Shown: in pieces, positions 27,401-36,221 of the stretch
Layout: every line of letters begins with the position of its first letter
How positions within the stretch are numbered: the first letter of the stretch is position 1
Origin: an uncultured Lachnospiraceae bacterium
GTDB taxonomy: Bacteria > Bacillota > Clostridia > Lachnospirales > Lachnospiraceae
Direction of reading: 5' to 3'
Assembly (NCBI GenBank): GCA_910585625.1
Contig: CAJUFQ010000018.1
Coordinates: 6,548 to 70,547, forward strand
Length of the DNA: 64,000 nt
Notes under the pieces: model-generated
Seen by the model: the letters and a program-made list of their open reading frames with translations, nothing else
Databases searched by the model: none
Told to the model about the DNA's origin: nothing
Position numbers and translations under genes: made by a program

Positions 27401-29145
27401 ACTTTGCTGCCTATATTTGTCACTTCTGTCCCATTATCGCTCGTCACGTCAAAGGTAAACTCATAATACGGCTGCGGCACTTCTGTCTCTTCCGTCCCAT
27501 TTACCCTTACCAAAACCACATTGCTATAGGTGGTTTTGCTCGCTCCCGGTATCGCTGCATTGGTGTTCGTTACTTCGCAATAATAATATGTCCTGCCGGC
27601 TTCCGCCACAGAAGGAATATACGTCTTATCCGTTGCGCCGGATATAACTGCCCCGCCTTCTGTACGTTTCTCCGTATTTGAATACCACTGGTATGTCAGG
27701 CTGCCGCCGTTATCCCCTATCACTCCTACCGAAGCGTCCACGGTTAAAGGAACTGCCTTGTCTCCCACCTGGTACACTGCTTTGATTGGCTGCTTGTTGA
27801 TTACCGGCGCTGCCAGATCCTCTTCCCCAAGTCCCCCAACTGCCTCGCGCAATCCTGTCAGAGCCTTGTCGACTGCGGCCTGGCTCTCCGCATTTTCATC
27901 CGTTAAAGCCAATGCTGTATCCGCAGCGTCTGCTGCCGCCTCAACCTTCTGCCTTCTCTCACCGGAGAGCCCGCCGTCAGAAACTATTTTTTTTGCCGCC
28001 TGGTTTTCAGCCGCCAGCTGCGCATTTGAAAACTTTGTGCTTTCGGAAACTCCGGCGTAATATGTAAGCCCATCCAATGCTTTCTGCAAACCATCCGTCA
28101 AGTTGGTTACGTATTCTGCAGTCGTCGGGTTTGCAACGCCTCTTTCCCCAGCCTCGATTGCCGGTTTAAGCGCCGCATAAGATTCCTCTGTGTAAAAACT
28201 GATGCTTTTCGCCTTTGCCTCGTCAATTTTTGCCTGAAGCGCAGCAATCAACGCTTCATCTACCGCATAGCTGTCATAAGCCGCTTTAGCTTGTTCCGCA
28301 GTCAGCGCCGTATTATAGAACCGAAACTCATCAATTTTCGCTTTTAAGTCTTTATCCGTCTTATACACGGAAGAGCCAATTGCGCACTTTACATACTTTT
28401 TTAACTCTGCTGCATCGTCTGCGAATAGCTTTGCCAGAAGCGTATCCAAATCAGCATAATTATTTACCACATGCGTCTCGGTTTTCACCCCATCGAGATA
28501 CACGTCATATGCTGCCGGAGACACGCTTAACGTAACATGCTGCCACTGGCCGCGCGCAAACACGCTGTCCCAGGTCAGCCTTGTATTGACGCTTTTATCC
28601 GAATTGACAACCGTAGTGACATAATCGCCTCCGCCTGCCACAAACGCAAATTCCGGCGCATCCCAGTTCCCGCCGCCGTTATCAGAATTCTGCCCATTTA
28701 CAGTACCTGAAAAAATACGGCTATACGAACCGGTGCTTTCGTCTATGTTAATCCAAAATGAAAATGCAAACCCGGCGTTTGTCACGCTTTGGAACATATT
28801 ATCCGGAAGCGTCAGACGCCCTTCTGTGGCTCCGTTCGTATCTCCTCCGGGCAGATTCAGCACCTTGCTCGCACGTTCCTCATCATAGAATACGCCCAAT
28901 CCCTCTTTTGAGCCGTCTATGCTTGCGCTGGCTTCCCCGCCGTTTCCTTCATTCTCTACCGTCCCTGCCCCTTCCTCGGTCACGTTATCAAACGTAAACT
29001 CATAAAATGGATCCGGCACGCTCGCCGATCCGGCACGTTGCGCAGGCTCTGAGCCAGCTGCTTTTGCCTGGGCAGGGAACGAGGGGATTGCCATGCACAC
29101 TGCCAGGGTTATTGCCAGAAACCGTTTTATCTTCATATTCTTCAT
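24445..29145 (-). CDS. Giant secreted LamG/FIVAR/Ig-like repeat protein
   Basis: This 1566-residue protein has a signal peptide (FLAITLAVCMAIPSFPAQA). LamG domain 1 (about 45-290) is followed by a FIVAR module and one Ig-like repeat. LamG domain 2 (about 558-813) and a second FIVAR are followed by four more Ig-like repeats, each with SYQWY and YYYC-VTNT signatures. The Lys-rich Big/FN3 tail matches that of its downstream neighbour. I see no catalytic domain, so it is probably a glycan-binding or adhesion partner. The LamG-FIVAR units are clearly duplicated within the gene and shared with the 19856-24433 protein. AGGAGG lies 8 nt before the ATG. Confidence 0.8.
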   Translation of the reverse strand: MKNMKIKRFLAITLAVCMAIPSFPAQAKAAGSEPAQRAGSASVPDPFYEFTFDNVTEEGAGTVENEGNGGEASASIDGSKEGLGVFYDEERASKVLNLPGGDTNGATEGRLTLPDNMFQSVTNAGFAFSFWINIDESTGSYSRIFSGTVNGQNSDNGGGNWDAPEFAFVAGGGDYVTTVVNSDKSVNTRLTWDSVFARGQWQHVTLSVSPAAYDVYLDGVKTETHVVNNYADLDTLLAKLFADDAAELKKYVKCAIGSSVYKTDKDLKAKIDEFRFYNTALTAEQAKAAYDSYAVDEALIAALQAKIDEAKAKSISFYTEESYAALKPAIEAGERGVANPTTAEYVTNLTDGLQKALDGLTYYAGVSESTKFSNAQLAAENQAAKKIVSDGGLSGERRQKVEAAADAADTALALTDENAESQAAVDKALTGLREAVGGLGEEDLAAPVINKQPIKAVYQVGDKAVPLTVDASVGVIGDNGGSLTYQWYSNTEKRTEGGAVISGATDKTYIPSVAEAGRTYYYCEVTNTNAAIPGASKTTYSNVVLVRVNGTEETEVPQPYYEFTFDVTSDNGTEVTNIGSKVGATAQIEGTKEGLGIAWDEGRASKVLNLPGGDTNGAVEGRLSLPENMFADVTDAGFAFSFWINIDENATQYSRIFSGTVNGQNSDNGGTWDAPEFSFVVGSETASDMEEGKAGYNTAAILPDKTELKLVWEEQFAKGKWQHVTISVSPDKYDVYLDGEQVGVKYDRNSNMSTALQTMFANDAAILKQYADCAIGSSVYKTDKDLKAKVDEFRFYNSYLTMEQAEAAYDSYAVDKSLVAELQEKVEEAKNLNASISFYTRDSYEAFLSAIAEGEKGIENPVTEEYVRGLLSKLDAAVKGLKYYNDSINVATSFSKVQLEDETDAANILIREGGLTSASESAISEAIKTAEAAAQLTGTEANAQATVDAALKALRAAVDAASYEEAAATPQIANEGQPKDAVYTKGDTMNPAVPLTVTATVSDKGTLSYQWYRNTVNSVAGGTAVEGAVQAAYTPLIAEAGTTYYYCEVTNTQNKATVTKTAQATSNVAAVTVKETETPVIHTQWSNAVYEIGETATALTVEAAVTDGGTLSYQWYQKLSEDAEGEKIAAATGNSYTPSTETLGETYYYCVVTNTIGTAMKSAESSCVFIRVVTDKSAVAVRPTITKEPEDAEYMVGDAAQALAVEAAVNDGGTLSYQWYKNTSNSTVGGTIIENGDCANYTPSTAEEGISYYYCIVTNTKGSATETAVSRAAKVTVAKGNGGDRPSASEPEITKQPAGKTYAYGQKAKALAVSAAVSDGGTISYQWYQNKANSTEGASAIKDATKAAYTPALKAVGTVYYFCAVTNTKGSETAVTNSNVVAIKVTKAANSITGIPAKMTVVFGKSPTLKAKGQGAVTYTSSDKKVLTVGKSNGKVKTVGYGKAQIAVKAAGNKNYNSAARKITVTVKPKKMAVPGLKSAKKKTLTVTWKKDAKASGYKIQYATDKNFKKRIKTTAVKKNKTTKTTLKNLKAGKKYYVRICAYKGSGKNQVCSDWSKAKALAVKKK

Positions 29146-29175
29146 AAAGCTTTCCTCCTTTTGCATTTTCTCTCC

Positions 29176-30045
29176 CTATCCCTTGACTGCCCCTACCGTC
29201 ATGCCTTTGATAAAATACTTCTGCAGGCACATAAACAGTATCGCAATCGGCAGGACGGAAATGACAATCGCCGCCATCGCCGTTGTGTAATCGCTCGTCT
29301 GCGCCGAAAACAGTGATTGGATGGCAACGGTAAGTGTCTTTAGCTGCTTTTTGCTGACATATAAGCTTGCCAGCAGATAATCATTCCATATCTGGAATGA
29401 CTGCATGATGACCAATGTCGCCATTGCCGGCTTTAAAAGGGGCATGACAACGGAAAAATATGTACGGAACACGGAGCATCCATCTATCCTTGCCGCCTCT
29501 TCCAGTTCCAGCGGGACGGTACTCATGAAACTATTCATCAGGAATACCCCGAACGATATCCCGGTGGCAACATACATGAAGATAATCCCCGATCTTGTAT
29601 TGGTGAGATTCAGCTTATATCCGATTGTATAAATCGGCAGGAACAAAGCCTGATATGGAATGAGGATGCCTATAATAAAATAAATGTATGCAAATTTAAA
29701 AAACTTCCGTTTGCAGCGGGCAATCGCCCATGCCGTAGTCCCGCACAAAAGGGCCAGGATCAGTACGCTTACCGCTGTGTAAAACAGCGTGTTGACAAAC
29801 GTAACCTTCATATTCAGTTTGTCAAATGCTTTCACATAATTGTCAAACTGCAGCGATTCCGGCAAGGACAGAGGACTGTTCACATAAAGCTCCTTCTTGG
29901 TCTTAAACGAATAATTTATAATAATTGCAAGAGGCGTCAAAAACAAAACCGCCATGATTGTCATGATTATCTGCGTTATCAGGGTAGATTTTGTATAAGG
30001 CGTAAAAACGGCCTCTTCTTTCTTTTTCTTGCGCAATCCTGCCAT
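29176..30045 (-). CDS. Carbohydrate ABC transporter permease, MalG/CUT1 type
   Basis: The 289-residue protein has six predicted membrane helices and the EAA loop ELEEAARIDGCSVFRTYF that docks the ATPase. The Lys/Arg-rich start and TM1 (IIMTIMAVLFLTPLAIIINY) are typical of MalG-like subunits. Its ATG follows the stop of the MalF-type gene directly. No ATPase is encoded nearby, so the importer must use a shared MsmK-type ATPase, which is common in Firmicutes. The likely cargo is an oligosaccharide released by the neighbouring secreted enzymes. Confidence 0.93.
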   Translation of the reverse strand: MAGLRKKKKEEAVFTPYTKSTLITQIIMTIMAVLFLTPLAIIINYSFKTKKELYVNSPLSLPESLQFDNYVKAFDKLNMKVTFVNTLFYTAVSVLILALLCGTTAWAIARCKRKFFKFAYIYFIIGILIPYQALFLPIYTIGYKLNLTNTRSGIIFMYVATGISFGVFLMNSFMSTVPLELEEAARIDGCSVFRTYFSVVMPLLKPAMATLVIMQSFQIWNDYLLASLYVSKKQLKTLTVAIQSLFSAQTSDYTTAMAAIVISVLPIAILFMCLQKYFIKGMTVGAVKG

Positions 30046-30936
30046 CTATGCCTGCACCTCCTTCTTCTTCAGCCCTTTGACCTGAATCAAAGCTACCAGC
30101 AACAGCATAAGGACCAATGTCACTGTCATTGCAGAACCATACCCATACTGCCGCCCATTGATTGCCGTGGCATATGTCTGGTAAATGACGGATGTGGACG
30201 CCCTGCCCGGGCCTCCCTTCGTCGAGGAAACCAGCAAATCGTATACTTTCAGGGAACCTGTCGTAATCCCTACCACGCAGATTGTGATTGCCGGGGCCAG
30301 CATCGGAATTGTGACATTGAAGAAACGTTTGATTGGGCCTGCGCCGTCTACCCTTGCCGCCTCGTAAAGCTCTGCAGGCACGGACTGCAGTCCCGCCAGA
30401 TAAATGAGCATCCAATAGCCAATCCACTGCCAGTTATTGGCGATCAGAAGCCCGCTCAATACCGTCTTGGAATCCCCGAACAACAAGAAATTAAAATTTG
30501 TCCCCAGCCAGCCATTGATTGCCGGAAGCACATTGGAAAACATCTTCAGCCAGACAAATCCTACAATGACCGCACTGATCAGGCAGGGAATAAAAAATGC
30601 CGCCCGGTAAAATTTCTGCGCTTTAATCCCGCTGTCCAGCGCAATGGCAAACAGCAATGCTACCACGTTCTGGATAATCGTATTTGCAATCGTAAACTTA
30701 ATCGTAAACCACCATGCATCTAAAAAATTCCTATCATGGAATAAATCTATGTAATTTTGGAAACCCACAAACACCTTTTCCGCAGACATCCCGTCCCAGC
30801 TCGTCACTGAATACCGAAGAGACAAAATCAGCGGGACAATCAGGCCTATGGTAAATATAATAAATCCCGGCAAAACCAGAATAAAGTACTGGCGGGACAT
30901 CTTACGCTCCATCCCTGAAGCCTTCTTTTTTTTCAT
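30046..30936 (-). CDS. Carbohydrate ABC transporter permease, MalF/CUT1 type
   Basis: The 296-residue membrane protein has six predicted helices and the EAA loop ELYEAARVDGAGPIKRFF. It pairs with the MalG-type subunit encoded next to it. AGGAGCG lies 9 nt before the ATG. A stem-loop separates it from the binding-protein gene upstream, which should lower permease expression relative to the binding protein. Confidence 0.93.
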   Translation of the reverse strand: MKKKKASGMERKMSRQYFILVLPGFIIFTIGLIVPLILSLRYSVTSWDGMSAEKVFVGFQNYIDLFHDRNFLDAWWFTIKFTIANTIIQNVVALLFAIALDSGIKAQKFYRAAFFIPCLISAVIVGFVWLKMFSNVLPAINGWLGTNFNFLLFGDSKTVLSGLLIANNWQWIGYWMLIYLAGLQSVPAELYEAARVDGAGPIKRFFNVTIPMLAPAITICVVGITTGSLKVYDLLVSSTKGGPGRASTSVIYQTYATAINGRQYGYGSAMTVTLVLMLLLVALIQVKGLKKKEVQA

Positions 30937-30975
30937 TTTTTCACGCTCCTGACAAATTGCCTATCCTAATAAGAG

Positions 30976-31021
30976 AACAAAAAGCTGCCGTTTCCTGGTA
31001 TTAATCCGATACGGCAGCTTT
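30976..31021 (-). terminator. Intrinsic terminator/attenuator after the binding-protein gene
   Basis: On the minus strand AAGCTGCCGT pairs with ACGGCAGCTT (10 bp, 19-nt loop) and is followed by TTTTTGTT. It lies between the binding-protein stop and the permease genes and probably lets only part of the transcripts through. Confidence 0.8.
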
Positions 31022-31033
31022 TATTCTGTTATG

Positions 31034-32389
31034 CTAATTACTTGCGTCTACCCTGCCGTCTGATGCAGCCAGTGCATCTTCAAAACTCTCCTGCCCCTGG
31101 AGCCATGCTGCGACGTCTTTCGCATTTTCCTCCTGGAAGCCGCCCCATACCAACTGGTTATTGCCAAGGGTAACGTCTACAATGTTTCCGTCTGCCGCAT
31201 ATGCGTCAATATCCGTCTGGCTTGGGTTGTCAAATGTCGGCGTCACATCCTTAAGCATGGATGCCGTCTTCGTATAATCATAAATCTCAACGGCCAGTTC
31301 CTGGTCGCCCGTAAGCACATCCAATACTTTGTTGATTGCATCCTGATGCTCTGTTTCTGCGCTCGTCATTACGGTGATGTTCGGCTCAAAAATCAGCTTG
31401 GAATCCCCCGTCTGGTTGGGGAATGGGAATATGCCAAAATCAAAGCTCTCATCAATGTCAAGGAAGTTCTGGATAGACCAGGAACCAGACACCTTCATTG
31501 CCGCCTCGCCTGCTACCATCTTGGCGTCACAGTCTGTCTGCTCCGTAGAGAATGTCTCCGGGAACGTATTGTCGCAAATCAGCTTATTGTAATTATAAGC
31601 CGTCTTCATCTCCTCGCTGTCTGCAAAAGAAACTTCCCCGTTCCTGAATTTATCGCCCCAGTCCGGCGTCTTGTTGAACACATCATTCATCATGAACTGC
31701 ATGGTGACGTTTCCGATAGACCAGGTATCTACCATATGGCTGGCAAACGGCGTGATTCCCTTGGCATTGCAGTCATCGATGATTTTCTGTAAATCTTCCT
31801 GCGTCTTTGGTATGTCCCAGTTGTTCTCCTCAAACAAGGCCCTGTTATAATATACGCCCTGGTACAGCGCATTGTACACAAGCCCATAAGTCTTTCCGTC
31901 TACAGTCACGTTTTCCTTTGCCGCATCAAGGCCACGATCCACGTACGCGCCGTCGATTTCCCCAAGCACGCCTAATGCCTGGTACGTTGCCACATCCTGC
32001 GCTTTGCCAATCATAATGTCTGGAAGCCCTGACTGCAGATACTGCTGCATTTTAGGCTGGAAATCATTCCCCCAGTCCACACACTCCCATTCCAACGTGA
32101 TATTGGGATATTTCTCTGCCAATGCTTCGTCAATCATGTCTTCGATTCCTGCATCCGTAGTGGACTGCCCGGCTAATACGGTCAGCGTAACCTCTTCTCC
32201 ATCGTCCGCTGCATCTGCACTGTCTTCCGTATCTGTGTCATCCGCATCGTCCGCCACATCGTCCGCTGCATTTTCCTGATTGCCGGCAGCTGCATCTTTT
32301 TTCCCGGAATCACCAGACCCCCCACACCCTGCCAGCATTGCTGCCAGCATGGATGCTGCCAATAAAATACTTACCGTCTTCTTTTTCAT
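31034..32389 (-). CDS. Sugar-binding lipoprotein of an ABC importer
   Basis: This 451-residue extracellular solute-binding protein (family 1) has a lipobox MLAGC near residue 20 and a Asp-rich linker (ADDADDTDTEDSADAADD). The cluster-B fold carries LTVLAGQST near the start and SGSWSIQNF in the second lobe. It captures the oligosaccharide for the permeases downstream. The start at 32389 follows AGGAGG by seven nt; the frame extends to 32467 without support. It lies after the response-regulator gene, the usual order in YesMN-controlled sugar loci. Confidence 0.92.
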   Translation of the reverse strand: MKKKTVSILLAASMLAAMLAGCGGSGDSGKKDAAAGNQENAADDVADDADDTDTEDSADAADDGEEVTLTVLAGQSTTDAGIEDMIDEALAEKYPNITLEWECVDWGNDFQPKMQQYLQSGLPDIMIGKAQDVATYQALGVLGEIDGAYVDRGLDAAKENVTVDGKTYGLVYNALYQGVYYNRALFEENNWDIPKTQEDLQKIIDDCNAKGITPFASHMVDTWSIGNVTMQFMMNDVFNKTPDWGDKFRNGEVSFADSEEMKTAYNYNKLICDNTFPETFSTEQTDCDAKMVAGEAAMKVSGSWSIQNFLDIDESFDFGIFPFPNQTGDSKLIFEPNITVMTSAETEHQDAINKVLDVLTGDQELAVEIYDYTKTASMLKDVTPTFDNPSQTDIDAYAADGNIVDVTLGNNQLVWGGFQEENAKDVAAWLQGQESFEDALAASDGRVDASN

Positions 32390-32485
32390 AGCAAATCCTC
32401 CTTTTTCTTCGAGCTTTTTACCGCTCATTCTATGTATTATTACCTTATCACATCCAAATTTGTGCAATTAGTCTTTTTTTTTCAA

Positions 32486-32515
32486 AAAAAGTTGGTCTTT
32501 TTTGACCAACTTTTT
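32486..32515 (-). terminator. Intrinsic terminator at the end of the response regulator gene
   Basis: A perfect 12-bp stem (AAAAAGTTGGTC / GACCAACTTTTT) with a 6-nt loop overlaps the last bases of the stop codon, and a long T-rich tract follows on the minus strand. It isolates the regulatory pair from the binding-protein operon. Confidence 0.85.
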
Positions 32516-34136
32516 ATATCCCTTCTTTTTTTCCCAAGTTTTGTTTGTATTCCCGCGGGCTGACGCCCGTGATTTTGCGGAATACCTTATTGAAGTATGT
32601 GTAATCGTCATATCCCACCATAAACGCGACTTCTGCCAAATTCATATCTCCTTTCGCGATATGCTCTTTCGCTTTCTCAATCCTCGTCCTTGTCAGATAG
32701 TGAATCAGGTTCTCTCCCATCTCCTTGCGGAATATTCTCGAAAAATAAGAGTTGTCCACATGATATTTTTCCGCCAGGCCAGATAACGTCAGCGGTTCAA
32801 AATAACATTCGTCTATATAAGCTGCCGCCTGCCGCACCAGGTTGCTTGCCGCCTCTAAACATTCTTCCTGTACCGCATCCGCCGCCAGTTCGATCATTTC
32901 ATCCAATATCCCGCAAAGCTCGGACACGTCCAGCTGTTCTACGGCTTTGTCCGCAGCTTCCACCATCCCTTCGCAATCCATATAATTTTGATTCTCATGG
33001 TTTCCTATAATGACTTCTTCCCATGTATTCACAAGCCGGCGCACCGTCTGCTTTACTTCCAGATACTGCCATTGCTGCTTACTGCAATTACGCATCCCTA
33101 TATTATCAAAAACCATCTTTCTTATTGCTTTTTTGTTGCCCGTTTTCCACAAGGTACGCAATTCCTTCACCTGTGCTTCTGATATCCGGCTGCACACGCG
33201 TTCCCCCTCCGTCTTTTCTTCTTTCTGCCCACACCGTATCACGACGCTCTCCATGGTGTAGTTGCGCGTCATCAGAAGCGCCACAGACTGCACGTAAGCC
33301 TGATAGATATTGTCCATGGTGCAAATGCTATCATTTATGACAATGGATACCGGGGAAGAAGTTAATTGCCCGAGCCCCCTATCCAGCTTTTTCGCCGTCT
33401 CCGCCAACGCCTCATCCTCTCCCCCTAAAAGTAATATAAATTCATTAGAACGGTAGATATAATTGAAAATCACCACATCGTTTGATTTTATCATTTCCTT
33501 CATCTTCTGTTTCAGACGAAAAGACAAAAGATTCATATCATAATGAAATTCATCCGCCAGATCGGACATATCGTGTATCTTAATCAGCATCAGCTTCGCG
33601 CCGGTAAAATCTACTTTGCTGTTCATGATAATATTGGCCGGCCTGGGCATTTTCCGCTGCTCCAGCAGCTGTGAAAATTCCCTGTCCTGCATCAAGGAAG
33701 ATGCTTTGAGAAATTCATCCTGACGCTGTCTTGCCTCCTTCTTCTGCGCATCTCTTTGGGCCACCAGGTCGAGCGCTTTCGCAATCGCATTTACCAGATC
33801 GATGCGGCTCACCGGTTTCACCAGATAGTTGATAGAACCAGCCATAAAAGAGCCGCGTACATAATCAAAATCGGCGTAACCGCTGATTACGAACGGGATT
33901 GTATCCGGATAATTTTCCCGGATTTGCAAAAGAAGGTCCACACCGCTTAAAAACGGCATGTCTATGTCGGTAATCAGGATGTCCGGCTGTTCTTCTCCCA
34001 TCCGCGCGAGGACTTCTTCCCCATCCTTTGCCGGCTCTAACAACGTCAGCCCATAGCTCTGCCAGTCTATCATCTTCCGTAGCTTTTCCCTGCTCCAGTA
34101 CTCATCATCTGCAATCAGTATCTTAAAGGTTTCCAT
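32514..34136 (-). CDS. YesN-type response regulator with AraC DNA-binding domain
   Basis: The 540-residue protein begins with a receiver domain: acidic DDE pocket at 10-12, phosphorylation site Asp57 in LITDIDMPF. A long central domain follows. The C-terminal AraC/XylS double HTH (about 435-540) contains YFSRIFRKEMGE and VAFMVGYDDYTYFNKVF. Its start overlaps the sensor kinase 3' end by 14 bp. Proteins of this class activate sugar-uptake operons; here the targets are presumably the binding protein, permeases and glycosidases downstream. Confidence 0.93.
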   Translation of the reverse strand: METFKILIADDEYWSREKLRKMIDWQSYGLTLLEPAKDGEEVLARMGEEQPDILITDIDMPFLSGVDLLLQIRENYPDTIPFVISGYADFDYVRGSFMAGSINYLVKPVSRIDLVNAIAKALDLVAQRDAQKKEARQRQDEFLKASSLMQDREFSQLLEQRKMPRPANIIMNSKVDFTGAKLMLIKIHDMSDLADEFHYDMNLLSFRLKQKMKEMIKSNDVVIFNYIYRSNEFILLLGGEDEALAETAKKLDRGLGQLTSSPVSIVINDSICTMDNIYQAYVQSVALLMTRNYTMESVVIRCGQKEEKTEGERVCSRISEAQVKELRTLWKTGNKKAIRKMVFDNIGMRNCSKQQWQYLEVKQTVRRLVNTWEEVIIGNHENQNYMDCEGMVEAADKAVEQLDVSELCGILDEMIELAADAVQEECLEAASNLVRQAAAYIDECYFEPLTLSGLAEKYHVDNSYFSRIFRKEMGENLIHYLTRTRIEKAKEHIAKGDMNLAEVAFMVGYDDYTYFNKVFRKITGVSPREYKQNLGKKEGI

Positions 34137-35925
34137 GTTTAACCTCCTCCTCGCTTCTCCGCGGAATATTCAGCGTAACACAGGTGCCTTCGCCAACTTC
34201 ACTTAAAATGGACACTCCATACTCTTCCCCGTAAAGCATCTTCAGGCGCATATTGATATTGTGGATGCCGATAGAGGAGCGGGCTTCATTCTCATTTGTA
34301 TTTTCTGCCTGCAATAATTGCCCAATTTTTTCTGCCGTCATCCCTACGCCGTTATCCCGCACCTCAATCAGCAAATTGCCCTCCTGCACCTTAGCGCAGA
34401 TGCGTACTTCCTTTGCCCCTCTGCTGTTACGAAGCCCATGGTTTAGGGCATTTTCCACAATCGGCTGGATAGACAGGCGCGGGATTACATCTTTTAAGAC
34501 TTCATCTTCAATCTCAAATCGGTAATTGATATGCCCTCGCATACGGACATCCATCACGTAAATATAATTTTTCAGGTGCATCATTTCTTTCCCGACATTC
34601 GAGAATGGATGTTTCATATCCAGGCTGTAGCGGAAAATATCAGATAGGGACCGGCATAGCTCGCTGACCTGCCCACAATCCTGCATTTCCGCAATGCTGC
34701 TCATGGTATCTAAGGTATTGTATAAGAAATGCGGATTAATCTGCGCCTGCAATGCATGGTACTCGGCCTGATTAAGCAGCAGCTTTGCCTCATATTCCCG
34801 GCTGATCAGCTCTTCCACCGTATCGAGCATCTCATTAAAATTCTGCCCCAGCTGCCCAATCTCATCGTCTTTCAGACCTTCCATCCTCAGCGTCCGCTCA
34901 CCTTCTTTAATCCTCCATGCCGTATTTGCCATCCGCTCCAGCGGTTTCGTCAAAGTTTTTGACACAAGATAAGCTACCGTCATGCTTACAAACAGCATCG
35001 TCAGAACAATGACAAGCAGATTCCTGACAAGTACTTTCTGGTTCTCATAAAGCAGCTCCTGCGGCATCAGAGAATAGGCGTCAAGATTATATTTATTCTG
35101 CTCCACATGGAAGAAAACACGTTCTCCTAATTCTATGATAGAGGCCTCTTCCTCCCCCTTCCTGATATTTCCCTGAAATTCCTCTACCTCCTTCGCGCCA
35201 TCTTCCGCCAATTCTCCCAGGCAAAGGATAGGCTGGTCGCCCGTGGGCTGAATCCACAGATACATATCATCGCTGATATTATATTTCTTCATAATATCTA
35301 TAAAATTCTTGCTGTCTATATCACACACCACATAACCAATTTTATCCCTCAAATACCCAACATTATATATTTTCATCACAATACGGATGATATTCTTTCC
35401 CCTATAAGTATTGTAATAACCCGAAATTAAAGTGACCGGGTTATCGGACTCCACATATTCACGCACAACCTCAGAGTTGCATGAAAAACCCTCATCATAA
35501 ATGTCAAGAGGGTAATTATGTTTGGGCGTCACTGCCCTGCGGTATGTGCTGATAATCTCGTTTTGGGAATTATATAAATAGAAAGACACCACGTTATCTG
35601 AAGTCTCAAAATTAGTTGTGACAAAATTATATGCTTCCCTGAAATGCTTTTCCCGCATTTCTTTCACGAGGGTGTCAGTTTTCAGATCCTGGATAAATTC
35701 CTGTTCATTATAAAGCTTCCCTAAAATAGATTCCAGCGACTTAACCGAACTATACACCTCGTCCTGCATATTCTCCATCAAATGAAAATGTTCTGTTTTC
35801 GCATGTCCATATATCATTTCCGAAGAAGTTGCCTGAAACAGCCACGTCTGCAAAAGCAATGCAAAAAATGTGACTCCCAGACATAAAAGCAAAATTTTGG
35901 TATGCATTTTCCACGTATGTTCCAT
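34123..35925 (-). CDS. YesM-type sensor histidine kinase
   Basis: The membrane kinase has TM1 near the N-terminus and a large extracellular Cache-like sensor. TM2 (LLVIVLTMLFVSMTVAYLV) leads to a HAMP segment. A His_kinase domain carries the phospho-His in QINPHFLYNTLD. An HATPase domain with LNHGLRNS and DNGVGM ends it. The ATG at 35925 with GGAGAG five nt upstream is the likely start (600 residues); a GTG at 35946 is also possible. It probably senses an extracellular sugar or a ligand-loaded binding protein and signals to the overlapping response regulator. Confidence 0.93.
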   Translation of the reverse strand: MEHTWKMHTKILLLCLGVTFFALLLQTWLFQATSSEMIYGHAKTEHFHLMENMQDEVYSSVKSLESILGKLYNEQEFIQDLKTDTLVKEMREKHFREAYNFVTTNFETSDNVVSFYLYNSQNEIISTYRRAVTPKHNYPLDIYDEGFSCNSEVVREYVESDNPVTLISGYYNTYRGKNIIRIVMKIYNVGYLRDKIGYVVCDIDSKNFIDIMKKYNISDDMYLWIQPTGDQPILCLGELAEDGAKEVEEFQGNIRKGEEEASIIELGERVFFHVEQNKYNLDAYSLMPQELLYENQKVLVRNLLVIVLTMLFVSMTVAYLVSKTLTKPLERMANTAWRIKEGERTLRMEGLKDDEIGQLGQNFNEMLDTVEELISREYEAKLLLNQAEYHALQAQINPHFLYNTLDTMSSIAEMQDCGQVSELCRSLSDIFRYSLDMKHPFSNVGKEMMHLKNYIYVMDVRMRGHINYRFEIEDEVLKDVIPRLSIQPIVENALNHGLRNSRGAKEVRICAKVQEGNLLIEVRDNGVGMTAEKIGQLLQAENTNENEARSSIGIHNINMRLKMLYGEEYGVSILSEVGEGTCVTLNIPRRSEEEVKHGNL

Positions 35926-36070
35926 AAACTCTCTCCGTTTTTTCACATTTCCCTTTTTATAATCTTATCATCCCACCTTCTTTTTGTATATTACACTTTT
36001 TGCCGTATAAGTTGTACTTTTTTGACTTTTTCCCAGAAGAACGCGCGCCTTGCCGCGCCCATGAAAGTTT

Positions 36071-36112
36071 GCCCTAAGGGATACCAGGCTTGCCTGGTAG
36101 ATTCCTTCGGGC
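36071..36112. repeat. Stem-loop repeat 1 in the intergenic region
   Basis: GCCC-AAGG-AT-ACCAGGC is repeated in inverted form around a TT loop, giving an imperfect 19-21-bp stem. The intergenic stretch 35946-36222 has no gene; it holds this and the following stem-loop. Confidence 0.5.
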
Positions 36113-36155
36113 GGTCACGCAATGACATTTCCATTCACACAGGTGCGCATAATTG

Positions 36156-36221
36156 TTTTTGTCTGATAGGGAAGGCACTTTCACGCTTTAGCGTGACAAG
36201 GTCTTTCCTATAAGACAAAAA
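36156..36221. repeat. Stem-loop repeat 2 (31-bp imperfect arms)
   Basis: Two 31-nt arms match at 25 of 31 positions around a TTTA loop. The outer ends are TTTTTGTCT and AGACAAAAA and the inner stem is TCACGC/GCGTGA. The T and A runs at the ends could make it a bidirectional terminator, or it may be a dispersed extragenic repeat. Confidence 0.55.
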
